A DNA stretch of 64,000 nt from an uncultured Shimia sp. (GTDB lineage: Bacteria > Pseudomonadota > Alphaproteobacteria > Rhodobacterales > Rhodobacteraceae). The stretch lies in contig CALCOY010000071.1 of NCBI GenBank assembly GCA_937897325.1, positions 1 to 64,000 of the forward strand. Reading direction: 5' to 3'. Positions 8,407 to 17,192 of this stretch are shown here, one piece after another; position 1 is the stretch's first letter; each line of letters begins with the position of its first letter. A program made the position numbers and the translations under genes. A model generated the notes under the pieces. That model was not told the DNA's origin. It made no database searches and saw only the letters and a list, made by a program, of their open reading frames with translations.

Positions 8407-9141
8407 TCAGGCCAGCCAGGCTGTGGCCGTGTCGAACTCTGGGCGAAGGAACGCAATCATGCGTGCCGGTCCCACCGGCCCGTCCCACGGCGCCGTCCCA
8501 TGCAGCGCAAAGCGGTGCAATAGAAACGCACCGCCCGGTGCGACGCGCAGCGACACCGGCGCACAGCGCGCAAAGACGACGCGGCGCGCGGCCTGATAGG
8601 CCTCTGTCACATCGACACTGGCCGGTGGCGCGTCACCTATCGCCGCTCGCAGCGCGCCTTGCATGATCGTGTGACTGCCGGGCCAGACAACCGTCGGCGC
8701 ATGCTTTGACCGGTTGAGCGGCAGGCCGAGGATGTAGGCATGAAATTCCTGAGCATAGCGGCGACGGTGCCGCCCCACCGGCAGCAGACCATCCACATGC
8801 GCGGCATGCCGGAGACGGCGATACCGGTGCGCACTTTGCGCCTCATCCACGTCCCGCCCCGGGTAGCCCGGATAGATAATCGACACCTGCGCGCTGTGCA
8901 TGGTCATCGGGGGCACATGCGCCTGCCAGTCGCCCACCAGCGACACACCGTCGACAGAGCCGTCAGGCGCGTTGGGCAGCGCATCTACACCGACAAACCA
9001 CGTCTCGCCATGTCGCAGGTTGCGCGCGCGCATCGCGGGACACGCGCTGACACGGATGGCAGCCCGCCGCGCCGCCGCGGCCCATAGCTGCCCCGCAGCC
9101 GTTGGCGCAAAGACGGCGTAGCCGTCCTCGCTCAGCCCCAC
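8407..9141 (-). CDS. phytanoyl-CoA dioxygenase-like protein
   Basis: Encodes 244 aa with the pattern of a non-haem Fe(II)/2-oxoglutarate oxygenase of the PhyH type: a His-Val-Asp iron triad start near residue 113, a distal His in Leu-His-Arg-Phe-Ala-Leu-His-Gly-Thr near residue 215, and an Arg in Arg-Met-Ile-Ala-Phe-Leu-Arg that could bind 2-oxoglutarate. Substrate unknown. The start at 9141 overlaps the preceding TauE/SafE gene by 10 bp, indicating an operon. The family call rests on motif spacing and is moderate; a catalytically dead cupin is possible. Confidence 0.6.
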   Translation of the reverse strand: MGLSEDGYAVFAPTAAGQLWAAAARRAAIRVSACPAMRARNLRHGETWFVGVDALPNAPDGSVDGVSLVGDWQAHVPPMTMHSAQVSIIYPGYPGRDVDEAQSAHRYRRLRHAAHVDGLLPVGRHRRRYAQEFHAYILGLPLNRSKHAPTVVWPGSHTIMQGALRAAIGDAPPASVDVTEAYQAARRVVFARCAPVSLRVAPGGAFLLHRFALHGTAPWDGPVGPARMIAFLRPEFDTATAWLA

Positions 9142-9956
9142 AGCGCCCGCCGCAGCATGTTCAGCGCCACGAGGATCAGAAACACCGCAAAGACACGCTT
9201 GAGCGGTTTGGGGTCCATCGCATGGGCCAGCCGCACGCCCCAGGGCGTTGTGACCAGCGTCATCGCGATGATCACGGCGAAGGCGGCCAAGTTCACGGCG
9301 CCCAATGTCAGGGGCGGCACCGGCCCGTCAATCGGCGTCAGCAGAAAGCCGATGACCGCAGGCACCGCTATCACAACACCAAACCCCGCCGCCGTGGCCA
9401 CCGCCCGGTGGATCGGCACCGCAAACAGGCTCATGAGCGGCACGCCAAAGCTGCCCCCGCCGATGCCCATCAGCACCGACAAAAATCCCATGAGCGGCGA
9501 CAGGATCGCCCGTTTGACGCCGGTGGGCATGGCCGGCCCCAGCCGCCAGCCCGCTTGCCCGAACCCCATATAGAGGCCAACCAGCAGCGCCAGCACACCA
9601 AAGATCGCCTGCAGCGTCGTCGACCGCAGACCCGCCACCACGAGCATGCCCAGCACCGCACCCACGACAATGCCGGGGGCCCAGCTGCGCAGGATGTCCC
9701 AGTCCACCGCACCTTTCTTGTTGTGGCTCAGCACCGAGCGGACGGAAGTCACGATGATCGTCGCCAGCGACGTGGCAAGGCACATCTGCATGAGGTCCGG
9801 CCCGTCATAGCCAAGCGTCTGAAACGCATAGAAAAACGCTGGCACCAGCACGATACCGCCGCCCACCCCCAGCAACCCGGCAAGCACCCCGGCAAACGCA
9901 CCGATCACCGCCAGCAGGGCCAGCATCTGCAACACCAGGGACAGGTCGGGCATCAC
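9132..9956 (-). CDS. sulfite exporter TauE/SafE family permease
   Basis: Integral membrane protein of 274 aa with about eight hydrophobic segments. The N-terminal half holds the family hallmark Gly-Leu-Leu-Gly-Val-Gly-Gly-Gly-Ile-Val-Leu-Val-Pro (about residues 27-39), and the second half its internal repeat Met-Gly-Ile-Gly-Gly-Gly-Ser-Phe-Gly-Val-Pro (about 162-172). TauE/SafE proteins transport sulfur-containing or other organic anions; the substrate here is not evident. Two adjacent Met codons at 9956 and 9953 are possible starts. It lies 30 bp downstream of dusA and overlaps the dioxygenase gene. Confidence 0.9.
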   Translation of the reverse strand: MMPDLSLVLQMLALLAVIGAFAGVLAGLLGVGGGIVLVPAFFYAFQTLGYDGPDLMQMCLATSLATIIVTSVRSVLSHNKKGAVDWDILRSWAPGIVVGAVLGMLVVAGLRSTTLQAIFGVLALLVGLYMGFGQAGWRLGPAMPTGVKRAILSPLMGFLSVLMGIGGGSFGVPLMSLFAVPIHRAVATAAGFGVVIAVPAVIGFLLTPIDGPVPPLTLGAVNLAAFAVIIAMTLVTTPWGVRLAHAMDPKPLKRVFAVFLILVALNMLRRALWG

Positions 9957-9986
9957 CCTACTCCGCGCAATTCGAACCGCGCGGTG

Positions 9987-10991
9987 CTACACCGCTTTGG
10001 CCGAAGGGGCCAGAGGGATCACCTCGGCCAGCGCCGCCTCGACCAGTTCCGGCCCCGCCTCCGGCGCTGTGGCGCCCTCACTCAGCACCCGCCGCCAGGC
10101 GCGCGCGCCGGGGCGGCCTGCAAAAAGGCCCAGCATGTGCCGCGTCACTTGATGCAGGCGGCCACCTGCCGACAGGTGCGCCTCGATATAGGGCAGCATG
10201 GCGAAGACGGCATCTTCGGCACATGTGTCGGGTCGCGTGTCGCCAAAGATGCGCCGGTCGGCGGCGCACAGGATATCGGCAGGCTGGTGGTAGGCCGCGC
10301 GTCCGATCATCACGCCATCGAGGCCACGCTCCAGCATCTGGGTCGCGTGATCCAGCGTCGCGATCCCGCCGTTGATCGAGATATGCAGATTGGGGAACAG
10401 CCCCTTCATCCGCATGACCAGATCATAGTCAAGCGGCGGGATATCCCGGTTTTCCTTGGGGCTGAGCCCGTGCAACCAAGCCTTGCGCGCATGGATAGTC
10501 ACCCGCTCGCACCCTGCCGCCACGATCCGCGCCAGAAACTCGGGCAGCACCTGCTCGGGGTCCTGTTCGTCCACACCGATGCGGCATTTCACGGTGACGT
10601 CGACGTCGACCGCATCGCGCATTGCCGCCACGCACTCCGCCACACGCGCCGCATCGCGCATCAGCACGGCCCCGAACGTGCCCGATTGCACCCGGTCCGA
10701 CGGACAGCCGCAGTTCAGGTTGATCTCATCATAGCCCGCCACGGCCCCCAGCCGCGCCGCCGCGGCCAGCTCGGCCGGATCCGACCCACCCAGCTGCAGC
10801 GCCACGGGATGCTCCGCCGGATCATGGTCCAGCAAATGCAACGCCCCGCCCCGCACCAGCGCAGGCGCAGTCACCATTTCGGTATACAGCAACGCATGCC
10901 GACTGAGCTGCCTGTGCAGGTATCGGCAGTGCCGATCGGTCCAATCCATCATAGGGGCACAGGATAATCTAGCGTGTTGATTTATTTGCAT
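9987..10991 (-). CDS. dusA: tRNA-dihydrouridine(20/20a) synthase DusA
   Basis: Flavoenzyme (334 aa) that reduces U20/U20a in the tRNA D-loop. It carries the DusA signature APMMDWTDRHCRY near residues 12-24, the catalytic-cysteine region Asn-Leu-Asn-Cys-Gly-Cys-Pro-Ser near 92-99 and the His-Ala-Arg-Lys-Ala motif near 167. The first 11 codons are A/T-rich and differ sharply from the rest of the gene. A tyrosine recombinase gene starts 114 bp away on the other strand. The 5' end of dusA is a known integration target, so this N-terminus may have been rebuilt by insertion (inference). Confidence 0.95.
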   Translation of the reverse strand: MQINQHARLSCAPMMDWTDRHCRYLHRQLSRHALLYTEMVTAPALVRGGALHLLDHDPAEHPVALQLGGSDPAELAAAARLGAVAGYDEINLNCGCPSDRVQSGTFGAVLMRDAARVAECVAAMRDAVDVDVTVKCRIGVDEQDPEQVLPEFLARIVAAGCERVTIHARKAWLHGLSPKENRDIPPLDYDLVMRMKGLFPNLHISINGGIATLDHATQMLERGLDGVMIGRAAYHQPADILCAADRRIFGDTRPDTCAEDAVFAMLPYIEAHLSAGGRLHQVTRHMLGLFAGRPGARAWRRVLSEGATAPEAGPELVEAALAEVIPLAPSAKAV

Positions 10992-11104
10992 TTTTTGTGT
11001 ATCTTCAAACTGTTGGCGGCGGATGCTGCTACGCTGGAATACGCCCCAATATCCCCGAATTTGCCCCTCTACGACGACTCATTGCACACACAGCGCACAC
11101 GAAA

Positions 11105-12193
11105 ATGGCCTCCATCACCAAGCTCCCCTCCGGTGCCTACCGGGTCCAGATCAGACGAAAGGGCCGCTACGCGAGCGAGACGTTCCTCCGCCGCGACGAC
11201 GCCCATCGTTGGGCCAGCCAGGCTGAGACCCGGGTGGATCAGGGGTTGGCGCCTAAAAACACGTCCGTTTCCCGCCTCCAGACCTTTGGCGACCTCATCG
11301 ACCTTCATATAACCGATATGTGCGAGGTAGGGAAACCGCCGCGTCGCAGCAAGGCCGCCACGCTCACGACGCTCAAGCGCGATCTTGGGAAGGAACGGAT
11401 CGGTCACCTCGATCGGCTGAAGCTGATCGACTACGGGAAGATGCGTGCCGAGCAAGGCGCAGGTCCGGTGACACTCGGGATCGATATCGGCGTGATCAAG
11501 ATGATCATCACCCATGCGGCAGCCGTGCACAGGCTAGACATATCTCTGGAACCGATTGATCTGGCGCGCGTCGCGCTCAAGCGGCTCGGTCTGATCGGCA
11601 AGGGCACGGAACGGGATCGTCGCCCCACTACGGACGAGCTGAACCGCCTCTTCCGTTGCTTCGATGACAACGAACGCCTGACCCTGCCGATGACGCGGAT
11701 CGTGAAGTTCGCGGTGGCCACGGCCATGCGGCTCGACGAAATCTGCCGCGTCGAATGGAACGATCTCGATGTCGACCGCCGGATGCTCATGATCCGCGAC
11801 AGGAAGGACCCGCGCAACAAGACCGGGAACGACCAGCGGATCCCCCTTTTCGCCGCCACGGGGTTCGATGCCTGGGCGTTGGTCACCGAACAGGCCAAGG
11901 AACTCGGGCAAGCTAGAGGCCGGATATTTCCCTACAACTCGAGATCGGTCGGAACCGCCTTCCGGCGCGCGTGCGTCGAGGTCAGCGTGAAGGACCTGCA
12001 TTTCCACGATTTGCGCCATGAGGGCACAAGCCGCCTTTTCGAGGCCGGCTTCGCGATCGAACAGGTCTCGCTGGTCACCGGCCACAAGGATTGGAAGATG
12101 CTGCGCCGCTACACCCATATCCGCCCGGAAACGCTGCACCGGCTTGCCGCGTCGCGCGCCCCTTCCCCGCTCGAGACCCGCGCAGCCGAGTGA
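11105..12193 (+). CDS. site-specific tyrosine recombinase (integrase)
   Basis: Phage/ICE-type integrase of 362 aa. An N-terminal arm-binding-like segment (Lys-Leu-Pro-Ser-Gly-Ala-Tyr-Arg-Val-Gln-Ile-Arg) is followed by a SAM-like core and the catalytic domain. The catalytic Arg is in Thr-Ala-Met-Arg-Leu-Asp-Glu-Ile-Cys (about residue 213), the box II residues in His-Asp-Leu-Arg-His-Glu-Gly (about 303-309), then Gly-His-Lys-Asp-Trp and the nucleophile Tyr in Arg-Arg-Tyr-Thr-His. All key residues are present, so it may be active. The ATG at 11105 gives the usual N-terminus; longer starts were rejected. Its position at dusA fits the dusA-targeting integrase group. Confidence 0.93.
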   Translation: MASITKLPSGAYRVQIRRKGRYASETFLRRDDAHRWASQAETRVDQGLAPKNTSVSRLQTFGDLIDLHITDMCEVGKPPRRSKAATLTTLKRDLGKERIGHLDRLKLIDYGKMRAEQGAGPVTLGIDIGVIKMIITHAAAVHRLDISLEPIDLARVALKRLGLIGKGTERDRRPTTDELNRLFRCFDDNERLTLPMTRIVKFAVATAMRLDEICRVEWNDLDVDRRMLMIRDRKDPRNKTGNDQRIPLFAATGFDAWALVTEQAKELGQARGRIFPYNSRSVGTAFRRACVEVSVKDLHFHDLRHEGTSRLFEAGFAIEQVSLVTGHKDWKMLRRYTHIRPETLHRLAASRAPSPLETRAAE

Positions 12194-12196
12194 TCC

Positions 12197-12282
12197 GAGA
12201 GGTAGAGGGGTGCCGTCCCGGCCCGTGACGGGTTTGGAGGTCGAGAGAGAGGCTTTCGGCCGCCCGTCGCGGAGGTTTTCCA
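12197..12282 (+). promoter_or_regulatory. duplicated 5' leader, copy 1 (DUF932 gene)
   Basis: This leader is closely similar to 13529-13611. The shared core includes GTGACGGGT, TGGAGGTC, GAGAGAG and CGCCCGTCGCGGAG, ending at nearly the same distance from the ATG. CCGTGACGGG (12223-12232) can pair with CCCGTCGCGG (12263-12272), a 10-bp stem with one G-U pair, whose right arm runs into the ribosome binding site GGAGG. This suggests a cis-acting translational or transcript control element; the fold is a prediction. Confidence 0.55.
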
Positions 12283-13476
12283 ATGAACACCGAAATCATC
12301 GACGCCGGGCGTGACATCAGCGGCGGCTACAAGGTGGATGTATCACGCGGCACGAATGTGGACCGCGTTTCGTCGGAGTGGTTCTCGCGGCCGGATGACG
12401 AGCGGTATCTGTCGCTTGACGAACTGTTCGCCTCGGTCAAGGGCCGGGCGGAGCGGAGCCGGACGCGCACGGTCGAAAGCGCAGCGATCCGGGTCGAGGC
12501 GCATCGCGACAACCCGGAGAAGCTCGGGCTGGTCCTGCCGGGCGCGGACGAACCCATTGCGCCGACCCATTGGTCGTTCGGCCAGATCTCGAGCCTCGTC
12601 GGCGCGCCCGCGGCCTATTTGCGGCAACTTCCCGCACCACTAGCGGGCATTAACCTGCAATACGGCCTTACCAATCACCGGGCCGAGCAGATCAAAACAC
12701 TGGAAACCGGAGATGGCCGCACGGAATTGCGCGCTGTGACCGGCCCCGACTATGGTCGCATCTACGACCATGAACTCGTCTCCGCCGTCCAACGCATCGC
12801 AGGCGATGTCGTTGGCGACACGCGCTGGAAGGTGCCTGGCGTGCTCGACTGCTCGACGAGCGTCTACAATCCCATGGTCGATATCACCAAGGACACGACC
12901 ACGCTCTACGCCTCCGATCGCGACGTGTTCCTCTTCCTGGTCGACGACAGGAACCCGATCGAGGCCGGCACGCTGCAGGAAGGCTCGCCCCATCTCTTCT
13001 TCCGCGGCTTCTATTGCTGGAACTCCGAGGTCGGCGCGAAGACGCTTGGTATCGCGAGCTTCTATCTCCGTGCCGTCTGCCAGAACCGGAATCTCTGGCG
13101 CGTCGAGGACTTCCAGGAGATCACGATCCGGCATTCCAAATACGCCGCGGGCCGCTTCGCACACGAGGCGGAGCCTGCGCTTGCCAGTTTCGCAGACTCC
13201 TCGCCGCAGCCCTTCATCCAGGGCATTCGCTCCGCGCGCGAACGGATCGTCGCGCACAGCGACGAGGATCGCACCGACTTCTTGCGCAAGCGCGGCTTCT
13301 GGAAAGCCGAGTCTGCGAAGATCGTCAAGACCGTCCTCGCCGCGGAGGGTCGCCCGCCCGAGAGCGTCTTCGATTTCGTGCAGGGCATCACCGCCGTCGC
13401 GCGGTCCAAGCCGCAGCAGGATGCGCGGCTCACCATAGAAACGCGCGCCAAGAAGCTGCGGGAGGCCGCCGCCTAG
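12283..13476 (+). CDS. DUF932 domain protein (plasmid/ICE-type)
   Basis: Encodes 397 aa recognised as a DUF932 family protein: the central part has the typical pattern Asn-Leu-Gln-Tyr-Gly-Leu near residue 123, Val-Thr-Gly-Pro-Asp-Tyr-Gly-Arg-Ile-Tyr near 149 and a Phe-Arg-Gly-Phe-Tyr-Cys-Trp-Asn-Ser-Glu-Val-Gly block near 240. Molecular function is unknown; these proteins are common on conjugative plasmids and ICEs next to ParB-like and DUF2493 genes, as here. The gene has its own long leader, duplicated before the next gene. Complete in length. Confidence 0.85.
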   Translation: MNTEIIDAGRDISGGYKVDVSRGTNVDRVSSEWFSRPDDERYLSLDELFASVKGRAERSRTRTVESAAIRVEAHRDNPEKLGLVLPGADEPIAPTHWSFGQISSLVGAPAAYLRQLPAPLAGINLQYGLTNHRAEQIKTLETGDGRTELRAVTGPDYGRIYDHELVSAVQRIAGDVVGDTRWKVPGVLDCSTSVYNPMVDITKDTTTLYASDRDVFLFLVDDRNPIEAGTLQEGSPHLFFRGFYCWNSEVGAKTLGIASFYLRAVCQNRNLWRVEDFQEITIRHSKYAAGRFAHEAEPALASFADSSPQPFIQGIRSARERIVAHSDEDRTDFLRKRGFWKAESAKIVKTVLAAEGRPPESVFDFVQGITAVARSKPQQDARLTIETRAKKLREAAA

Positions 13477-13528
13477 ACGCACCGTTCCGCTTCGCTACCA
13501 ACCATCCGTCCACGGTCCATCGCTTCCG

Positions 13529-13611
13529 GAGAGGAAGAGGTGGGCCGTGGCTTTCGTGACGGGTCTGGAGGTCAGAGAGAGTCTCATGGCCGCCCGTCGC
13601 GGAGAAATCCA
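13529..13611 (+). promoter_or_regulatory. duplicated 5' leader, copy 2 (parB-like gene)
   Basis: Second copy of the leader found before the DUF932 gene. GTGACGGG begins 56 nt before the ATG here and 58 nt before it in copy 1. CGTGACGGG (13555-13563) pairs with CCCGTCGCG (13593-13601), again placing the ribosome binding site GGAG beside or within the stem. The inter-arm sequences differ by small indels while the arms are kept, which fits selection on the stem. Confidence 0.55.
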
Positions 13612-15627
13612 ATGACCAAGTCCAAGAAGATCACCCTCAGCGCCTCGCGCGACATCCCCTTCAACAAGCTGGTTCTGAGCGACTCCAATGTTCGGAAGAT
13701 CAAGGCCGGCGTCTCGATCGAAGAGCTGGCCAAGGACATCGCCCAGCGCACGCTCCTGTCGTCGATCACGGTGCGCCCCGTCCTCGACGATGAGGGCGCG
13801 GAAACCGGCATGTTCGAAATCCCGGCCGGCGGTCGGCGCTACCGCGCGCTCGAATGGCTCGTGAAGCAGCGCCGTCTGAACAAGACCGCGCCCGTGCCCT
13901 GCATCGTGCGCACCGAAGGTCTCGCGGAAGAGGACAGTCTCGCCGAGAACATCCAGCGGGCTCCCTTGCATCCGCTCGACCAGTTTCGCGCCTTCCGGGC
14001 CATGCCCGAGAAGGGCAAGTCCGAAGAGGAGATCGCCGCGGCCTTCTTCGTCTCGGTCAATGTCGTCAAGCAGCGCCTCAAGCTGGCCGCCGTCTCGGCG
14101 ACACTGCTGGGCGCCTATGCCGAGGAAGAGATGACCCTCGACCAGCTCATGGCCTTCACCGTCAATCCCGACCATCAGCGCCAGGAACAGGTCTGGGAGG
14201 CGCTCAGACAGCACTATTTGAAGCAGCCCTATGAAATCCGCCGCATGCTGACCGAAGGCGCCGTACGGGCCTCCGACCGGCGGGCGCAATTCGTGGGTCT
14301 CGACAACTATGTCGAGGCGGGCGGTGAGGTGCTGCGCGATCTCTTCCAGACCGACGATAGCGGCTGGTTGCAAGACGCGGCGCTGCTCGAGACCATGGTT
14401 ACCGAGAAGCTGAACGAGGACGCCGAGGCCATCCGCGCCGAAGGCTGGCATTGGATCGAGGTCGGCACCGACTTCCCCTATGGCCACACCTACGACCTGC
14501 GGCGCATTCGTGGCGAGGCCGAGCCGATGAGCGAGGAAGAAGACAAGACCTACGAAGCGCTCAAGGCCGAATACGACAAGCTGGAAGACGACTACGCCCA
14601 GGCGGACGAACTCCCCGAGGAGGTCGACGAGCGGCTTGGCGAGATCGAGACGGCGATGGAAGCGCTCCAGAACCGTCCGATCCGGTTCGAGGCGGAGGAC
14701 TACGCCATCGCCGGCGCCTTCGTCAGCATCGACAGCGCTGGCGATCTGCGCGTCGAGCGTGGCTATGTGCGGCCCGAGGGCGAACCGGCGGTCGAAGCTG
14801 AAGACGGTCCCGACGGCGAGCACGTCGATCCAGACGACGACGATGTAGTCGGTGACGCATCCGATCCGGTTACGGATCAGGATGAGGACGACGATGACGA
14901 CGGCACCAAGCCGCTATCGGACCGCCTCGTCTGCGAACTGACCGTGCATCGCACGATGGCGCTGCGCGATGCGCTCGTGAACGATCCGCAGTTGGCGCTA
15001 CTCGCAAACCTGCACGCGATGGTCCTGCAACTCTTCTACCGCTACGGCCAGCACAGCTGCGTCGAGATCACGCCGCGTTCCACGCAGTTTGGCTCACAAG
15101 TCCCGAACCTTGGCGAGGCACCATACGTCCAGTCGATCGATCTTGGGATCGAGACCTGGGCGGGCAATCTCCCGAAACAACCGGAAGACCTGTGGGATGC
15201 GCTGACCGAATGGGACAGTGACAGCCGCGACACGCTCTTCGCTCATTGCGTGGCGATGACTGTCAACGCCGTACAGGAGCCGCACTATCGCAAGCCACGC
15301 CAGATCTCCCATGCCGATGTTCTGGCTTCGACGCTCGGGCTCGACATGGTGAAGGCGGGCTGGACGCCGACGGCGGACAGCTATCTTGGGCGCGTGACCA
15401 AGGCGCAGATTCTCGCCGCGGTGCGCGACGCGAAGGGCGACAAGGACGCCGACCGCATCGCCGGGTTCAAGAAGCCCGACATGGTCGAAGCCGCGGAGGA
15501 GTTGCTTGCGGGCACGGGCTGGCTCCCGCAACCGCTGCGCACAGCTCCGCTTGCAGAAGAGCCTGACGAGCCGGAATTCGAAATCGTCGATGACGGCGAA
15601 GAGGCCGCACTTCAGGCCGCCGAGTGA
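13612..15627 (+). CDS. ParB/RepB/Spo0J family partition-like protein
   Basis: Long ParB-like protein of 671 aa. The N-terminal ParB/Srx domain includes Asp-Ser-Asn-Val-Arg (about residue 27), the Gly-Gly-Arg-Arg-Tyr-Arg-Ala motif (about 72-78) and Glu-Asn-Ile-Gln-Arg (about 113-117). A helix-turn-helix follows (about 140-165). The long C-terminal extension has coiled-coil-like charged segments and a strongly acidic stretch (about 400-435, runs of Asp). It is far longer than chromosomal ParB (about 300 aa) and matches the extended ParB-like proteins of ICEs and plasmids. No parA is adjacent, so partition is not shown; a regulatory or DNA-protection role is equally possible. Confidence 0.88.
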   Translation: MTKSKKITLSASRDIPFNKLVLSDSNVRKIKAGVSIEELAKDIAQRTLLSSITVRPVLDDEGAETGMFEIPAGGRRYRALEWLVKQRRLNKTAPVPCIVRTEGLAEEDSLAENIQRAPLHPLDQFRAFRAMPEKGKSEEEIAAAFFVSVNVVKQRLKLAAVSATLLGAYAEEEMTLDQLMAFTVNPDHQRQEQVWEALRQHYLKQPYEIRRMLTEGAVRASDRRAQFVGLDNYVEAGGEVLRDLFQTDDSGWLQDAALLETMVTEKLNEDAEAIRAEGWHWIEVGTDFPYGHTYDLRRIRGEAEPMSEEEDKTYEALKAEYDKLEDDYAQADELPEEVDERLGEIETAMEALQNRPIRFEAEDYAIAGAFVSIDSAGDLRVERGYVRPEGEPAVEAEDGPDGEHVDPDDDDVVGDASDPVTDQDEDDDDDGTKPLSDRLVCELTVHRTMALRDALVNDPQLALLANLHAMVLQLFYRYGQHSCVEITPRSTQFGSQVPNLGEAPYVQSIDLGIETWAGNLPKQPEDLWDALTEWDSDSRDTLFAHCVAMTVNAVQEPHYRKPRQISHADVLASTLGLDMVKAGWTPTADSYLGRVTKAQILAAVRDAKGDKDADRIAGFKKPDMVEAAEELLAGTGWLPQPLRTAPLAEEPDEPEFEIVDDGEEAALQAAE

Positions 15628-15744
15628 TCGCATAAAGGCAGGCTTCCGGCGGCGCGCGGTCGATGGTTCGACGCAACCGATTGGGTGATAATCCAACTGT
15701 CGCCGCCGCCTTCGCCCACTTTCGAGCAGTTGGCGACCACCAAC

Positions 15745-15808
15745 CGAGGGAGACACTCCCCCTAACTCCCTCGACCAGGGGCCTGTCGGACGCGGCAGGC
15801 CCCCTTTT
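15745..15808 (+). terminator. tandem hairpins ending in a Rho-independent terminator
   Basis: Two stems occur in a row: CGAGGGAG/CTCCCTCG (15745-15773) and GGGGCCTG/CAGGCCCC (15778-15803), the second followed directly by CTTTT. They lie 118 bp after the parB-like stop and 25 bp before the Toprim gene start. They should end the upstream transcript or act as an attenuator for the Toprim gene. Confidence 0.75.
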
Positions 15809-15832
15809 CTGCGCATCATTCAGGAGACGAAC

Positions 15833-16879
15833 ATGGACAGCCCTGCCGCAGACCTTTCACAAAAGCTCAGCCGCGAGGCCGAGGCAGTATGCCGTCAATA
15901 CCTCTTCAACGGAAGAAAACACGGCCAGTATTGGATCGTCGGCGATGTCGACAACACACCCGGCCGCAGCCTCTATGTCCGGCTCACCGGACCGACCCGC
16001 GGCAAGGGCGCGGCGGGCAAATGGACCGATGCTGCCACGGGCGAGCATGGCGATCTGCTCGATCTCATCGCGGCCAATCTCAATCTCTCGACGCTGCGCG
16101 ACACGCTTGACGAGGCGCGGCGGTTTCTCAGCCTACCGCGTGCCGAGCCACCCGCGACACAGCGGCAAGAACCGGCTCCGCAGGGATCACCCGAAGCGGC
16201 CCGACGCCTATGGGCGATGGGCCAGCCGATCAGCGGCACACTGGCGGAGCGCTATCTGTCCACACGTGGATTAACCCAACTTCGAAGCGTGAGCGCGCTT
16301 CGGTTCCATCCGAATTGCTTCTACTGGCGAGAAAGTGCAGGGGCGGATGGTCCACCCAAAGCCTGGCCCGCCTTGCTCGCCAAGATCACCAACACTGCCG
16401 GAACGCTGACCGGCGTGCATCGGACGTGGCTCGATCCGCAGACGGCTGAAAAGGCTCCGCTTGATCCCAACCGCAAGGCGATGGGTAATCTGCTCGGCTA
16501 CGCGGTCAGGATAGGATTACCGACCGACATTCTCGCCGTCGGCGAAGGTTTGAAGACGATGCTCTCGCTGAGGTTGGCACTTGCCGGTCTGCCGATTGCC
16601 GCAGCGCTATCTGGCAATCATCTCGCAGCGTTCGATCCGCCGACCGATCTCTGTCGGCTCTATGTCGCCATCGACAATGACGAGGCTGGACAGACGGCCT
16701 TTGACGCACTGATGTACCGCTTCGCGGATAGCGAGCTTAACCTTCTACCCCTCCGACCGATGCTGGACGATTTCAACGGCGATCTTCGTCAACGTGGCGT
16801 CGAGGAGATGCGCAACCATTTGCGTCTCCAGCTCTTGCCGGTCGATATTCCGACCTTACTCGGAGTCGAGACCGACTGA
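15833..16879 (+). CDS. Toprim-domain protein (plasmid primase/helicase-like)
   Basis: Encodes 348 aa. The N-terminal part (about 1-110) resembles the CHC2-like/DUF7146 region of plasmid primases but lacks an obvious zinc-finger cysteine set. The C-terminal Toprim domain has the glutamate motif Ala-Val-Gly-Glu-Gly-Leu-Lys-Thr (about 237-244) and the acidic pair in Ala-Ile-Asp-Asn-Asp-Glu-Ala-Gly (about 282-289). CAGGAGA precedes the ATG. It belongs to the same ICE-type block as DUF932 and ParB. A role in element replication or processing is likely, but no helicase domain is present. Confidence 0.85.
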   Translation: MDSPAADLSQKLSREAEAVCRQYLFNGRKHGQYWIVGDVDNTPGRSLYVRLTGPTRGKGAAGKWTDAATGEHGDLLDLIAANLNLSTLRDTLDEARRFLSLPRAEPPATQRQEPAPQGSPEAARRLWAMGQPISGTLAERYLSTRGLTQLRSVSALRFHPNCFYWRESAGADGPPKAWPALLAKITNTAGTLTGVHRTWLDPQTAEKAPLDPNRKAMGNLLGYAVRIGLPTDILAVGEGLKTMLSLRLALAGLPIAAALSGNHLAAFDPPTDLCRLYVAIDNDEAGQTAFDALMYRFADSELNLLPLRPMLDDFNGDLRQRGVEEMRNHLRLQLLPVDIPTLLGVETD

Positions 16880-17192
16880 AGCAGAGAACCGGTCTCGTCA
16901 GCTGTACAGGCGGAATGAACCTCACGCCACGGAGCCGTGCCTGACGGCCTTCCCGAGAGGAGCGAGCCGGAGCGGAACCCGCCCGGTCCGGCAATGGCTG
17001 CGGCGACACCGTTTTCCGCCGCCGAGGACGAGCCTCGGCTTTGCATCGCGATCCAAAACGGCGTCGCCTCCGCCATCCTACGCTGACGCTTCGGTCCCTC
17101 TGAGGAGGGATGCAGACCCGGTCGCGTCCCGCTTTCCGTCGCCCATGAAGGCCGCGCGAGGTGCGGTCACCGACAAGGGGGCCATTTCACCC
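16880..17192. other. intergenic stretch before the broken DUF2493 gene
   Basis: About 310 bp with no supported gene. A continuous open frame here joins the DUF2493 remnant, but it is Arg/Ser/Pro-rich and has no recognisable protein features, so I read it as untranslated leader. Contains GCGGAACCCGCCCGGTCCGG and other GC-rich self-complementary patches; no clear terminator. Confidence 0.4.

Noticed and set aside
9102-10967. A 621-codon plus-strand frame opposite TauE/SafE and dusA
   Set aside because: Antisense shadow across two real genes; composition dominated by Arg, His and Gln, no signal or domain.
13495-14823. A 442-codon minus-strand frame opposite the parB-like gene
   Set aside because: Looks protein-like by composition but is the mirror of a gene with clear ParB motifs, a good start and a leader.
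16794-17192. Upstream extension of the DUF2493 remnant frame
   Set aside because: Arg/Ser/Pro-rich, overlaps the Toprim gene end, and the conserved family start is the ATG at 17193.
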